Shown piece after piece: positions 26,440 to 35,434 of a stretch of 64,000 bases of DNA. The stretch's first letter is position 1. Each line of letters begins with the position of its first letter. Below the pieces are notes generated by a model. The model had not been told where the DNA came from and made no database searches. It was given only the letters and a program-made list of their open reading frames with translations. A program made the position numbers and the translations under genes. The DNA is from Rubrivivax sp. (GTDB lineage Bacteria; Pseudomonadota; Gammaproteobacteria; Burkholderiales; Burkholderiaceae_C): positions 62,001 to 126,000 of the forward strand of contig JALHPF010000009.1 of NCBI GenBank assembly GCA_022842595.1. Reading direction: 5' to 3'.

Positions 26440-27357
26440 TCAGCCGGCCCAGCCCTTCAAGGGGTGCTGCACCAGACTGCGGCAAGACCGACCCACCCAA
26501 CCCGCCGGCAAACCCACCAGGGGTGCCGGCAGAGATGTCGCCTGGGACAGGCCGACCTCGCCAACCCTTGCAAAGACTGCGCTGCCTGAACCCGTCATCC
26601 GGCTGTTGCCGAATCGGGCTTCGAGCCATCGAGCGGCTTGCGCCACGTCAGGGCATCGATCTTCGGCAGGGGCTTGCAGGTCATTTCGACCGAACTCGCC
26701 GTGCCCCGGCGTCCAAACTCTGCCCTCGATGTGCTTGAACTGCGTTGAAGCCTCAACAAGAGAGCCCACGAGTATAACCCGTTCAGTGTCGCGAACCAGA
26801 TTCGGGTGCCTGAAGATGTCGGGCGTTGGCAACGAGGCCGTGGGTTTGACGACCACATAGCCGGCCTCGGGCAGGTGCAGCGGTGTCAGGAGTTCGCCGA
26901 TGCCTTCGACGAATGCGTTGTCGCCGCCCACGAAAAACGGTACGTCGGCACCCAGCGGCAGCGCCAGTCCGGCCAGCCTGGCCCGCGGCCAGTGCAGGCC
27001 CCAGAGCCGGTTCAGTGCCAGCAAGGTGGTGGCGGCGTCTGAACTGCCGCCGCCCAGGCCCGCACCCCAGGGCACCTGCTTGTCGATGTGGATGTCGGCA
27101 CCCAGCGCCGTGCCGCTGGCCGCCTGCAGGGCACGTGCCGCACGCAGGCACAGGTCGTCTTCGGGCAGGTTCGGGCCGAGGTCGTGGCGCTGCAGCCGCC
27201 CGTCGGCGCGCCGTTCGAAGTGCAGGGTGTCGGCCCAGTCGATCAGCACGAAGGGCGACTGCAGCAGGTGGTAGCCGTCGGCACGCCGCCCCACCACGTG
27301 CAGGAACAGGTTCAGCTTGGCCGGGGCCGGCAGGTCATAAAGCGCTTGCAGGGCCAT
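26440..27357 (-). CDS. ispE: 4-diphosphocytidyl-2-C-methyl-D-erythritol kinase
   Basis: A GHMP kinase of 305 residues in the MEP isoprenoid pathway that phosphorylates the 2-hydroxyl of CDP-methylerythritol. Signatures: LPAPAKLNLFLHVVGRRADGYHLLQS, the ATP loop PWGAGLGGGSSDAATTLLALN, and MTGSGSAVFAR. The C-terminal 25 residues (PAGWVGRSCRSLVQHPLKG) extend past the usual end. It lies between lolB and tRNA-Gln. Confidence 0.96.
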   Translation of the reverse strand: MALQALYDLPAPAKLNLFLHVVGRRADGYHLLQSPFVLIDWADTLHFERRADGRLQRHDLGPNLPEDDLCLRAARALQAASGTALGADIHIDKQVPWGAGLGGGSSDAATTLLALNRLWGLHWPRARLAGLALPLGADVPFFVGGDNAFVEGIGELLTPLHLPEAGYVVVKPTASLPTPDIFRHPNLVRDTERVILVGSLVEASTQFKHIEGRVWTPGHGEFGRNDLQAPAEDRCPDVAQAARWLEARFGNSRMTGSGSAVFARVGEVGLSQATSLPAPLVGLPAGWVGRSCRSLVQHPLKGWAG

Positions 27358-27380
27358 GCGCAGCGGTCAGGCGTCAAGCG

Positions 27381-27917
27381 TCACGGCGAGGGGTCCAGGC
27401 GGACCCGCAACAGCACTTCGGGCACGGCCACGCGGCGGGCCTCGATCAGGCCTTCTGACAGGCGAGCCAGCAGCACCTGCCAGCCGGCCTGCTCGAAGCC
27501 CTGCGCCTGCATCACGTGCGGGGCCTGCGGCCAGGGCCGGCCAGCCAGCCAGTCGGGCAGCGCGGCCAGCGGCAGGGCTTCGCCCAGCACCTGGCGCGAC
27601 AGCGCGTCCAGCGTCGCAAAGCTCTGCGTGCCTTCGGCTGTGCGCAGCGTCACGTCACCTGGCGCCCAGCGCGCCGCTGCCATCTGCGTGCCCAGTGGCG
27701 AGATCAACCGCAGTTCACCCTGGCTGGCATTGCCCTGGAGTTCGAAGGCAGCCGACACGTTCTGGGCATCTTGCCCTGCCACCGCCGCCACGCGCAGCAG
27801 CATCCTGCCACTCGTGACAGCACCCAGCTCGGCAACTGGCGGCGTGGCGCAACCCACCAGCGCCGCCGCGGCGCCGGCCAGCGCCAGGGCACGCCTGGCG
27901 CGCTGCACGATGCGCAT
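27381..27917 (-). CDS. lolB: outer-membrane lipoprotein insertase LolB
   Basis: LolB receives lipoproteins from LolA and inserts them in the outer membrane. It is 178 residues from ATG 27917 (GTG 27920 is one codon earlier). The lipobox is ALVGCA near residue 23, so the mature protein is itself a lipoprotein. The body (GRMLLRVAA, FELQGNASQGELRLISPLGTQMAAARWAPGDVTL, LDALSRQVLGEALPLAALPDWLAGRPWP) matches LolB. It sits between the TPR gene and ispE. Its start overlaps the TPR gene stop. Confidence 0.92.
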   Translation of the reverse strand: MRIVQRARRALALAGAAAALVGCATPPVAELGAVTSGRMLLRVAAVAGQDAQNVSAAFELQGNASQGELRLISPLGTQMAAARWAPGDVTLRTAEGTQSFATLDALSRQVLGEALPLAALPDWLAGRPWPQAPHVMQAQGFEQAGWQVLLARLSEGLIEARRVAVPEVLLRVRLDPSP

Positions 27918-29800
27918 CACGGCTCTGCGCGCAGCCGGGCCAGGGTTTCCCGCAGCACTTCATTGGCGCCATCGCGGGCACGGGCTTCGCGCCAGATCTT
28001 GCGCGCTTCTTCCTTCTGGCCCATCGACCACAGCACTTCACCGAGGTGGGCGCCGATCTCGGGGTCGGGGCGCGCACTGTAGGCCTGGCGCAGCAGCTTC
28101 AGCGCCGGTTCGGTCCGGCCCAGCTTGAATTCGACCCAGCCCAGGCTGTCGGTGATGAACGGGTCGCCCGGGGACAGTTCCAACGCGCGGGCGATCAGGT
28201 CGCGGGCCTCGGTCAGGCGCAGGCCGCGGTCGGCCAGCGAATAACCCAGGGCGTTGTGCGCATGCGGGTTGTCCGGGCGGATGGCAATGACGCGGCGCAG
28301 CAGCTTTTCCATCTCGTCCAGCCGGCTTGTCTTCTCGGCCATCATGGCCTGTTCATACAGCAGGTCGGGGTCGTCGGGGAATCGCTGGTTGGCAGCGGCC
28401 AGCACGTTGAAGGCCTCTTTCCACTGCTTGACCTCGCGCAACACGCCGGCTTCGGCCATGAACTTGCTGCGCGCGTCTTCGGTGCTGCGCTCGGGCACGC
28501 GGCGAATCATCTCGCGGGCCTGGGCCACCTGGCCCTGGCGCGCCAGGATGACGGCGCGGCGGCCCTGCACGTCCAGCGCGCGGGCGGGGTCGTCGACCTT
28601 CGCCAGCCAGGCCTCGGCCGCCTTGTAGTCGCCGCGCTGCTCGGCCAGCTGTGCCAGGCTCAGCCAGGCCTGGAAGAGCCCGCGTTCCGGTCGTGAGGCG
28701 TCGCTGGAATCGGGCTCGTCGTCATCGGTGGCCAGCGGCGGTACGCCTGCCGGGACACCGGCGGCCCCTGCAGCCGCGCCCGCGGTCGGCGCTGCAGCCG
28801 GGGTGGCGGCCTGCGCCAGCGCCAGGTAGCGCAGCAGCGCCGCTTCGGCCTCGGCCGGCTGCCGCAATTCCATCTGCAGCACGCCCAGGGTCAGGAAGGG
28901 GCCTGCCTCGTCAGGCTGCTGGCGCGTGGCGATCTCGAGTTCGCGGGCGGCCTCGGCATACCGCTGGGTGCCGGTGAGCACCCGCACATAGGCCAGCCGC
29001 AGCGGCGCCACGGCCTTCGGGCGCGCCAGGTGTTGCTTGACGATGTCCTCGGCCACCGGCCGCTCGGCCATCAATTCCAGCGCCAGCAGCGCTGGGCCGG
29101 GGGCGTCGGGGTCGAGCTTCTGGGCGTCGCGTGCCAGGGCCAGCGCGATGTCCGGGTCTTTTGCCGCGAGCCAGGCACGGGCGATCGAGACCCTGGCCGC
29201 CACCCGCGTTTCGGGGTTTTCTGCGTACGGTTTCAGGACATCCGTCAGCAGCGTGGCCACCGCCTTGGCGTCGCTGTTGCGTTCCAGGAAACGGGGCAGC
29301 GCGGCAATGACGGCGGCACGTTCGGTGGCCGGGGTCAGGCTCAGCAGCCGGCCGACGGGTTCGTTCAGGTCGGCCAGGCGCCCAGCCACCGCCAAAATCT
29401 GCACCTGCAGCCGCAGTGCGTCCAGCGAATCGGGGATGGCCGAGCGCCATGCCTGGGTGGCCGCCAGCGCCTGTTCCAGCGCGCGCCCCTGCAGCGCGAT
29501 GTCGACAGCGCGGCGGAAGAGGGCGCCGTCGCGGCTGCGGCGTGCAGCGTCCAGCACGATTTCGTAGGCGGCGCTGGCTTCGCCGCCACGCAGTTCCATT
29601 TCGCCGATCAGCAATTGGTAGAACAGCGGCGCGTCGAGCGCAGAAATGGTCTTCTCGGCACCGGCGGCGCTCGCAGCTGGGGCCACTGGGGCGGCGGCGG
29701 CCGGTGCGGGTGTCTGCGCCAGGGCTGCCGGCGCCACGAGCCATGCGCCTGTGGCCAGCGTGGCGGCCAAGGCGAGCTGCTTGCGCAGTGAAGCGGACAT
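27917..29800 (-). CDS. exported TPR-repeat protein
   Basis: A 627-residue tetratricopeptide-repeat protein with an N-terminal signal (LRKQLALAATLATGAWLVAPAALA) and an Ala/Pro-rich spacer. Multiple TPR helices follow, e.g. AAYEIVLDAARRSRDGALFRRAVDIAL and, at the C-terminus, NPHAHNALGYSLADRGLRLTEARDLIARAL and GDPFITDSLGWVEFKLGRTEPALKLLRQAY. ATG 29800 has GGAG 6 nt upstream and opens the signal peptide. Proteins of this type upstream of lolB are common in betaproteobacteria. A scaffold role in the periplasm or outer membrane is inferred; a low-complexity Ala/Gly/Pro stretch near residue 370 may be a flexible hinge. Confidence 0.85.
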   Translation of the reverse strand: MSASLRKQLALAATLATGAWLVAPAALAQTPAPAAAAPVAPAASAAGAEKTISALDAPLFYQLLIGEMELRGGEASAAYEIVLDAARRSRDGALFRRAVDIALQGRALEQALAATQAWRSAIPDSLDALRLQVQILAVAGRLADLNEPVGRLLSLTPATERAAVIAALPRFLERNSDAKAVATLLTDVLKPYAENPETRVAARVSIARAWLAAKDPDIALALARDAQKLDPDAPGPALLALELMAERPVAEDIVKQHLARPKAVAPLRLAYVRVLTGTQRYAEAARELEIATRQQPDEAGPFLTLGVLQMELRQPAEAEAALLRYLALAQAATPAAAPTAGAAAGAAGVPAGVPPLATDDDEPDSSDASRPERGLFQAWLSLAQLAEQRGDYKAAEAWLAKVDDPARALDVQGRRAVILARQGQVAQAREMIRRVPERSTEDARSKFMAEAGVLREVKQWKEAFNVLAAANQRFPDDPDLLYEQAMMAEKTSRLDEMEKLLRRVIAIRPDNPHAHNALGYSLADRGLRLTEARDLIARALELSPGDPFITDSLGWVEFKLGRTEPALKLLRQAYSARPDPEIGAHLGEVLWSMGQKEEARKIWREARARDGANEVLRETLARLRAEP

Positions 29801-29832
29801 CGGTGCTCCTGAACAGTTGAATTTCATTCTCA

Positions 29833-29838
29833 CATAAT
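29833..29838 (+). promoter_or_regulatory. candidate -10 box of mutM, possible leaderless start
   Basis: CATAAT ends 6 nt before the mutM ATG, placing a predicted transcription start on the ATG itself. There is no Shine-Dalgarno sequence in this short gap. No convincing -35 is present, so the call is tentative. Confidence 0.35.
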
Positions 29839-29844
29839 GGGTGG

Positions 29845-30702
29845 ATGCCTGAATTGCCAGAGGTCGAGGTCACCCGGCGTGGCATCGACATGCCCTTGCG
29901 TGGCGCCCATGTCCACGCCGTTCGTCTGGGCAAACCCCTGCGCTGGCCGCTGGGCTGCGCCCCGGCTGAACTGCTCGGCCTGAAAGTGGGGCCGGTGTCG
30001 CGGCGTGGCAAGTACCTGTGGTTGCCGCTGGTGCCGGCCTTGCCCGCACCCGCAGCCGAAGCCGGCAGGTCTTCAGGTGGCGGCTTGCTGCTGCATCTGG
30101 GCATGTCGGGGTCGCTCGCGCTCTTGCAGGGCGCTGGTGAGCCGGGTCCGCACGACCACTTCGACCTCGTCACCAGCCAGGGCACCTTGCGGCTGAACGA
30201 CCCTCGCCGCTTCGGCGCGGTGGTCTGGTCGGCGGCGCTCGACGCGGCACCCGCAGCCACCCTGCTGTCGCGCCTGGGGCCCGAGCCGTTCGACCCCGAG
30301 CTGACGCCGGGAAGCTTCCACGCTGCACTGCAGCGGCATGCGGCACCGATCAAGGCCGTGCTGCTGGCCGGCGGTGCCGTGGTCGGCGCCGGCAACATCT
30401 ATGCGTGCGAGGCCCTTTTCCAGGCACGCATCCACCCGCTGCTGCCCAGCAACCGCATCAGCCGGCCACGTGCCGAGCGGCTGCTGGGCGCCGTGCGCTC
30501 GACGCTGGCGCGCGCCCTCGAACTGGGCGGCAGCACACTTCGTGACTTTTCCGACGTTCACGGCATGAGCGGCAACTATCAGCAGCAGGCTGCCGTCTAC
30601 GGGCGCGCCGGCTTGCCATGCCAGAACTGTGGTGCGCCGGTCAAAAAGGTCGTGCAAGCGCAGCGGGCCACGTACTTCTGCTCGCATTGCCAGAAACGTT
30701 AG
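29845..30702 (+). CDS. mutM: formamidopyrimidine-DNA glycosylase
   Basis: Removes 8-oxoguanine and other oxidised purines from DNA and nicks the abasic site. A protein of 285 residues. The catalytic N-terminus PELPEVEVTRRGI begins right after the initiator Met (Pro nucleophile, Glu). Lys in SRRGKYLWL, LLLHLGMSGSL and NDPRRFGAVVW follow. The helix-two-turn-helix is VVGAGNIYACEALFQARIHP. A zinc finger with four Cys (CQNCGAPVKKVVQAQRATYFCSHC, pairs at each end) closes the protein. mutY, which acts in the same GO pathway, is one gene downstream. Confidence 0.96.
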   Translation: MPELPEVEVTRRGIDMPLRGAHVHAVRLGKPLRWPLGCAPAELLGLKVGPVSRRGKYLWLPLVPALPAPAAEAGRSSGGGLLLHLGMSGSLALLQGAGEPGPHDHFDLVTSQGTLRLNDPRRFGAVVWSAALDAAPAATLLSRLGPEPFDPELTPGSFHAALQRHAAPIKAVLLAGGAVVGAGNIYACEALFQARIHPLLPSNRISRPRAERLLGAVRSTLARALELGGSTLRDFSDVHGMSGNYQQQAAVYGRAGLPCQNCGAPVKKVVQAQRATYFCSHCQKR

Positions 30703-30730
30703 CGTCACAGGGGGGCTGCGCTCGGCTAGG

Positions 30731-32737
30731 ATGGCTGCGCAAGATGTCTTCACCACAGCCGCCGCCATCACCGTGCAACAGCCCATAGCCCAGCGCCTGG
30801 ACGATCTGAGCGCCTGGCGCTCGAATCTCGACGCCAGCCTCGCCCAATTCAGCCGGGCCATGGCCGAACAGGAATTGCTCGACGGCCCGGACGCCACGGT
30901 CCTGTCCGCGCTGCGTGAACGCCTGGCTTCGGACAAGCTGGTGCTGGCCTTCGTGGCCGAGTTCTCGCGCGGCAAGTCCGAGCTGATCAACGCACTGTTC
31001 TTCGCCGACACCGGCCGCCGTGTGCTGCCGGCCACGCCTGGGCGCACCACGATGTGCCCGGTCGAGTTGCGCTTCGACCAAGGGGTGCCGCCGCGCCTGT
31101 CGCTGCTGCCCATCGAAACCCGCTCTCAGGGTTTTTCTTTGGGCGAACTGCGTGTGCGCGACGCCGCCTGGACCCACGTCACGCTCGACCCGAAAGACCC
31201 CGGCGCGCTGGCCCGGTCCCTCACTGCCGTGACGCGCACGCAGTGGGTCGGTGTCGACCATGCCCGCACCCTGGGCCTGTGGAGCGACACCCAGCCGGAA
31301 GACAACCCGCCGCAGCGTGAAGACGGCCGCGTGGAAGTGCCGGCCTGGCGCCATGCCCTCATCAACTACCCGCACCCGCTGCTGCAGCGCGGCTTGGTGG
31401 TGGTGGACACGCCGGGCCTGAATGCCATCGGCGCCGAGCCCGAGCTGACGCTGGGCCTGCTGCCCACGGCGCATGCCATCGTGTTCGTGCTGGCCGCCGA
31501 TGCCGGCGTGACGCGGTCCGACCTGGCCATCTGGAAGGAGCATCTCAACGAAGCCTCGCTCGAGCGCTTCGTGGTGCTCAACAAGATCGACACCCTGGCC
31601 GACCCTTTGGCGACCGTGGCCGAAGTCAACGCCCAGGTGGAACGCCAGCGTGAGCTCACCGCGCGTACGCTCGGCGTGCCGGTGCAGCGGGTGTTTGCGC
31701 TGTCGGCGCGCGACGCGCTGGCCGCTCGTGTGGAAGGTGACATTCCGGCGCTGGCCGCCAGCCGCCTGGCCCCGCTGGAACAGGCCCTGGCCGGCCAACT
31801 CCTGCCGCGCCAGACGGAACTGCTGCTGCAGTCGGCCCAGGGCGTGGTGCAGCAGTTGCGGCAAAGCGCCGGCCGGCGCCTGGCCGACCGCCGCCGCCAG
31901 CATGCCGAACAGCTGCTGGAACTGCGCGGCCTGCGTGGCAAGAGCGGCGGCAAGCTGCGCATGCTGGCGCAGCGCATCGACATCGAGATGGCCGACTTCG
32001 AGCGGTGCACCACGCACCTGACGGCGCTGCGCACCGTGCAGCAGCGCATGTTGCGCACGATCACCTCGCGCCTGTCGAGCGAAGCCCTGGGCGTGGAGGT
32101 GGCGGCCATGCAGTCGGCCGCCGGCGCCAAGTTCCTGGGCCTGGGCGCCAAGGCGGCGTTCGATTCGATGTTCAAGCGCCTGCGGGCCTCGCTCGACCAC
32201 GCCGAGCAGCAAAGTGCCGAGATGCAGCAAATGCTCGACGGCAGCTTTCGCCAGATGAACAGCGAGTTCGGGTTTTCCTTCGCGCTCGGCGCGCCGCCGG
32301 CACTGGCCAGCTTCCGCCAGGACCTGGCACTGATCGAAGGCAGCTACGGCCGCTACTTCACCCTGGGCCAGGCCTGGCGCATGAGCTCGCCGGGGTTCGC
32401 CGACCAGTTCCGGCGACTGCTGTTGTCGAAGCTGCGTGTGGTGTTCGAGAACGCCGCCAGCGAGATCGAGCTCTGGAGCAAGGGCGCCAGCGCCCAGGTC
32501 GACGCCCAGTTGCGCGAGCGCCGCCACGGCTTCACGCGCCGGCGCGAGGCGCTGGAGCGCGTGCAGGCGGCTTCCGGCGACCTGGAGCAGCGCATCACCG
32601 ACCTGCAGCGCGCCGACGAGCAGGTCAACGTAGCCCAGTTGCGCGTCGAAGCCCTGGCCGAACGCGCCGTGATCGCCGCCAACGCCCTGGCCCCCGCCCA
32701 CCAGACCATTCCCGGCGCCGGCCAGGTCGCCGCTTGA
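30731..32737 (+). CDS. dynamin-like large GTPase
   Basis: A 668-residue bacterial dynamin-family protein. GTPase motifs: G1 EFSRGKSELINAL (Gly81-Lys82-Ser83), G2 region PGRTTMCPVELRFD, G3 DTPGLNAIG (Asp226-Gly229), G4 NKID (284-287). The remainder is helical (LLQSAQGVVQQLRQSAGRRLADRRRQHAEQLLELR, LDHAEQQSAEMQQMLDGSFRQM), as expected for the stalk, with a hydrophobic patch (SAAGAKFLGLGAKAAFDSMF) that may be a membrane paddle. Bacterial dynamins remodel or protect membranes. It lies between mutM and mutY, and its stop overlaps the mutY start. Confidence 0.85.
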   Translation: MAAQDVFTTAAAITVQQPIAQRLDDLSAWRSNLDASLAQFSRAMAEQELLDGPDATVLSALRERLASDKLVLAFVAEFSRGKSELINALFFADTGRRVLPATPGRTTMCPVELRFDQGVPPRLSLLPIETRSQGFSLGELRVRDAAWTHVTLDPKDPGALARSLTAVTRTQWVGVDHARTLGLWSDTQPEDNPPQREDGRVEVPAWRHALINYPHPLLQRGLVVVDTPGLNAIGAEPELTLGLLPTAHAIVFVLAADAGVTRSDLAIWKEHLNEASLERFVVLNKIDTLADPLATVAEVNAQVERQRELTARTLGVPVQRVFALSARDALAARVEGDIPALAASRLAPLEQALAGQLLPRQTELLLQSAQGVVQQLRQSAGRRLADRRRQHAEQLLELRGLRGKSGGKLRMLAQRIDIEMADFERCTTHLTALRTVQQRMLRTITSRLSSEALGVEVAAMQSAAGAKFLGLGAKAAFDSMFKRLRASLDHAEQQSAEMQQMLDGSFRQMNSEFGFSFALGAPPALASFRQDLALIEGSYGRYFTLGQAWRMSSPGFADQFRRLLLSKLRVVFENAASEIELWSKGASAQVDAQLRERRHGFTRRREALERVQAASGDLEQRITDLQRADEQVNVAQLRVEALAERAVIAANALAPAHQTIPGAGQVAA

Positions 32738-33801
32738 CGCGCCCGGCCCCGACGAGCCTGGCCGCCCGCGTGGTGGCCTGGCAGCAGCGGCATGGCCGCC
32801 ATGGCCTGCCCTGGCAGGACACGCGCGACCCCTACCGTGTGTGGCTGTCCGAAGTGATGCTGCAGCAGACCCAGGTGAGCACGGTGCTGGACTACTACCC
32901 GCGCTTCCTGGCGCGCTTTCCCGATGTCACGGCGCTGGCTGCCGCGGCGCAGGACGACGTGCTGGCGCTATGGAGCGGCCTGGGCTACTACAGCCGCGCC
33001 CGCAACCTGCACCGCTGCGCGCAGGCGGTGGTACACCAGCATGGCGGGCAGTTTCCGTGCAGCAGCGCGGCGCTGGCAGAACTGCCGGGCATCGGGCGCA
33101 GCACGGCCGCGGCCATCGCCGCCTTCTGTTTCGGCGAGCGCGCGGCCATCCTCGACGGCAACGTCAAGCGCGTGCTGTCGCGGGCACTGGGCTTCGACGG
33201 CGACCTGGCGTCGGCGGCGCAGGAGAAGCTGCTGTGGCAGCAGGCCGAAGCACTGCTGCCGCACGAGCAGGTGGACGTCTACACCCAAGGCCTGATGGAC
33301 CTGGGGGCCACCCTGTGCCTGGCGCGCCGGCCGGCCTGCCCGCAGTGCCCTCTGGGAGGTGATTGCGTGGCGTTGGCCCAGGGTGCGCCCGAGCGTTTTC
33401 CGGTGAAGACCCGCAAGCTGCGCCGCAGCCAGCGCAGCCATGCGCTGCTCTGGCTGGAACAAGGCCCCTGGCTCTGGCTGGTGCAGCGTCCCGGGCAGGG
33501 CGTGTGGGCGAGCTTGTGGAGCCTGCCTGAATTCGACACTGCCGAAGCTCTGGATACCTTCGTGGCCGGCTGGCCGGGGCAGGGTGAATGGCTGCCGCCG
33601 TTCAAGCATGTGCTGACCCATGTCGACTGGACGCTGCAGGTGCTGCGCTGGCGCTGGCCGCCAGGTGTGGCTGAAAACACCGCGGAACCTGCTGCCGGGT
33701 TTCAGCCCGGGGCCGGCCGCTGGCTGCGCCTGGAGGAGGCGCTGGCGCTAGGCCTGCCCGCACCGGTGCGCAAGCTGATCGAACAGGACGCTGCGGCCTG
33801 A
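32734..33801 (+). CDS. mutY: adenine DNA glycosylase
   Basis: Removes adenine mispaired with 8-oxoguanine. It is 355 residues from TTG 32734, which overlaps the dynamin stop by 4 bp (TTGA). Landmarks: PWQDTRDPYRVWLSEVMLQQTQV (catalytic Glu), LPGIGRSTAAAIAAF helix-hairpin-helix, AILDGNVKRVLSR (catalytic Asp), and the [4Fe-4S] motif CLARRPACPQCPLGGDC with Cys spacing 6-2-5. The C-terminal Nudix-like domain recognises 8-oxoG. Near its end the segment AAGFQPGAGRW is encoded by one arm of an inverted repeat whose other arm is intergenic, so part of the C-terminus may come from a repeat insertion. Confidence 0.94.
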   Translation: MTRPAPTSLAARVVAWQQRHGRHGLPWQDTRDPYRVWLSEVMLQQTQVSTVLDYYPRFLARFPDVTALAAAAQDDVLALWSGLGYYSRARNLHRCAQAVVHQHGGQFPCSSAALAELPGIGRSTAAAIAAFCFGERAAILDGNVKRVLSRALGFDGDLASAAQEKLLWQQAEALLPHEQVDVYTQGLMDLGATLCLARRPACPQCPLGGDCVALAQGAPERFPVKTRKLRRSQRSHALLWLEQGPWLWLVQRPGQGVWASLWSLPEFDTAEALDTFVAGWPGQGEWLPPFKHVLTHVDWTLQVLRWRWPPGVAENTAEPAAGFQPGAGRWLRLEEALALGLPAPVRKLIEQDAAA

Positions 33802-33832
33802 GCAGCGAGCCGGCCCCGGGCTGAAACCCGGC
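33694..33832. repeat. REPIN-like inverted pair of 24-bp palindromic units
   Basis: A 24-bp unit at 33694-33717, inside the mutY coding sequence, recurs as an exact reverse complement at 33809-33832, just after the mutY stop. Each unit contains its own hairpin, CCGGG-TTTCAG-CCCGG. Two inverted palindromic units about 90 bp apart are the layout of REP doublets (REPINs). The second unit may also serve as a transcription stop between the convergent mutY and LON-domain genes. No other copy is seen in this window. Confidence 0.65.
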
Positions 33833-33840
33833 GCCAGGCT

Positions 33841-34521
33841 TCAGCCGACCACGACCTTCTTGTCGCGCAGGAAGCCGTCGACCAGCGACAGCCGGATCAT
33901 CGGGTCGTCCAGTTCCATCAGCTTCTGCTTGGCTGCCAGCGGCACCGGCAGCAGTTCGCACCAGCGGTTGGCGACCCAGCCCGCGTCGTCCAGCCGGTAG
34001 GGTTCGGCAAAGGGCACGCGGTCGTGCTCCTGCAGCTTCTTGATGGCCTCGGCCAGTGCCGTCACGGTCTGCAGCATCGCCGGGCCGGGTGTGCGCACCG
34101 GGTCGTCGGCCAGGCTCTCGACGCGGCCCACCCACAGGCCATCGTCTCGCTGCACCGGGGCTTCGCGCAGGCGGAAGCGCTGCAAGCCGGTGCAGCGCAG
34201 TTGCAGGATGCCGGGCTGTTCAGCGTCGACCGCGTCGATGCGCACGGCCACGCCGACCATTTCCACTTTGACATGGGTCTTGTCCATGCTGCGGGCGCGC
34301 CCGTCGCTGGCTTCGACCTCACCGCCCTGCTTCAGGCAGACCACGCCAAACGGGGTCTGCTGGCGCAGGCAGTCGGCCACCATGTCGAGGTAACGCGCCT
34401 CGAAGACCTTCAGCCCCAGCAGGGCGCCCGGGTACAGCACCAGGCCCAACGGGAACAGCGGCAGCGGGTCGGGCAGGGGGGTGGCGGGCGGGGTGGACAC
34501 GGGGGGGCGGGGTTCAGTCAC
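33841..34521 (-). CDS. LON N-terminal (substrate-binding) domain protein
   Basis: A stand-alone LON substrate-binding domain of about 226 residues, without the ATPase and protease parts of Lon. Core: [50 protein letters not shown], then [30 protein letters not shown]. Such proteins (YcaK/PUA-like) are common, and their role is unknown. GTG 34521 overlaps the rapZ stop by 8 bp; GTG 34500 is an equally plausible start. The Pro-rich N-terminus ([12 protein letters not shown]) is probably unstructured. Confidence 0.85.
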   Translation of the reverse strand: MTEPRPPVSTPPATPLPDPLPLFPLGLVLYPGALLGLKVFEARYLDMVADCLRQQTPFGVVCLKQGGEVEASDGRARSMDKTHVKVEMVGVAVRIDAVDAEQPGILQLRCTGLQRFRLREAPVQRDDGLWVGRVESLADDPVRTPGPAMLQTVTALAEAIKKLQEHDRVPFAEPYRLDDAGWVANRWCELLPVPLAAKQKLMELDDPMIRLSLVDGFLRDKKVVVG

Positions 34522-35434
34522 GGGCGTCGAGCTCACGGTGGCGCACCAGTGTGGCGTAACGGCTGGCAAAGCGTTGCGCCAGCCATTCGACACCGTACAC
34601 CGAGCGGTGCTGTCCACCGGTGCAGCCCACGGCCACGGTGAGGTAGCTGCGCTGGTCTTCCTCGAATGCGGGAAGCCAGCGTTCGAGGAACCGGTCGATC
34701 TGCTGGAACATCTCGCGCACTTCGGGCTGCTGTTCCAGGTAGGCGACCACGGGTGCGTCGCGGCCGGTGAGCGGCCGCAGTTCGCGCACGTAGTGGGGGT
34801 TGGGCAGCACGCGCACGTCGAACACGTAGTCGGCGTCGAGCGGCACCCCATGCTTGAAGGCGAAGGACTCGAACACCAGCGTCAGCGCCGAGGCATGTGC
34901 ACCCACCAGCGACCGGACCCAGCTGCGCAGCAGCGCCGGGCGCAGCTGGCTGGTGTCGATGACGGTGCTGGCCTCGCGCAGATCGGCCAGCAGTTCACGC
35001 TCGAGGCGGATGGCGTCGAACAGCGCCCGGTTGCCCTCGCCGCCGGCCGGGCCGGCGCTCAAGGGGTGCGGGCGGCGGGTTTCGGAGTAGCGGCGCACCA
35101 GTGCGTCGTTGCTGGCGTCCAGGAAGATCGCGCGGATGCGCAGGCCTTCGTTGCGCAGTTCGTTGATCAGCGGCAGCAGGTGCGGCAGCGAAGTGGCGGT
35201 GCGCACGTCCACGGCCACCGCCACACGGTGCGCAAAACGATCGTGTTCGAGCCGGATGAAGTCGCGCAGCAGCTCTGGCGGCAGGTTGTCGACGCAGAAG
35301 TAGCCGGCGTCTTCCAGTGCGTGCAGCGCCACCGACTTGCCCGAGCCCGAGATGCCGGTGATGAGGATGACTTCGCTGGTCTGGGCCGGCTTGGTTGCCA
35401 TGCCTGGCGGTTCGGTGGTGGCGACTTCGCTCAC
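34514..35434 (-). CDS. rapZ: RNase adapter/nucleotide-binding protein RapZ
   Basis: A 306-residue P-loop protein of the RapZ/YvcJ family. Walker A is [34 protein letters not shown]. Further hallmarks are [52 protein letters not shown] and the C-terminal [20 protein letters not shown]. In enterobacteria RapZ directs RNase E to the glmS-activating sRNA; whether that holds here is not known. It overlaps recN by 4 bp and lies in the nadK-recN-rapZ run. Confidence 0.93.
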   Translation of the reverse strand: MSEVATTEPPGMATKPAQTSEVILITGISGSGKSVALHALEDAGYFCVDNLPPELLRDFIRLEHDRFAHRVAVAVDVRTATSLPHLLPLINELRNEGLRIRAIFLDASNDALVRRYSETRRPHPLSAGPAGGEGNRALFDAIRLERELLADLREASTVIDTSQLRPALLRSWVRSLVGAHASALTLVFESFAFKHGVPLDADYVFDVRVLPNPHYVRELRPLTGRDAPVVAYLEQQPEVREMFQQIDRFLERWLPAFEEDQRSYLTVAVGCTGGQHRSVYGVEWLAQRFASRYATLVRHRELDARD

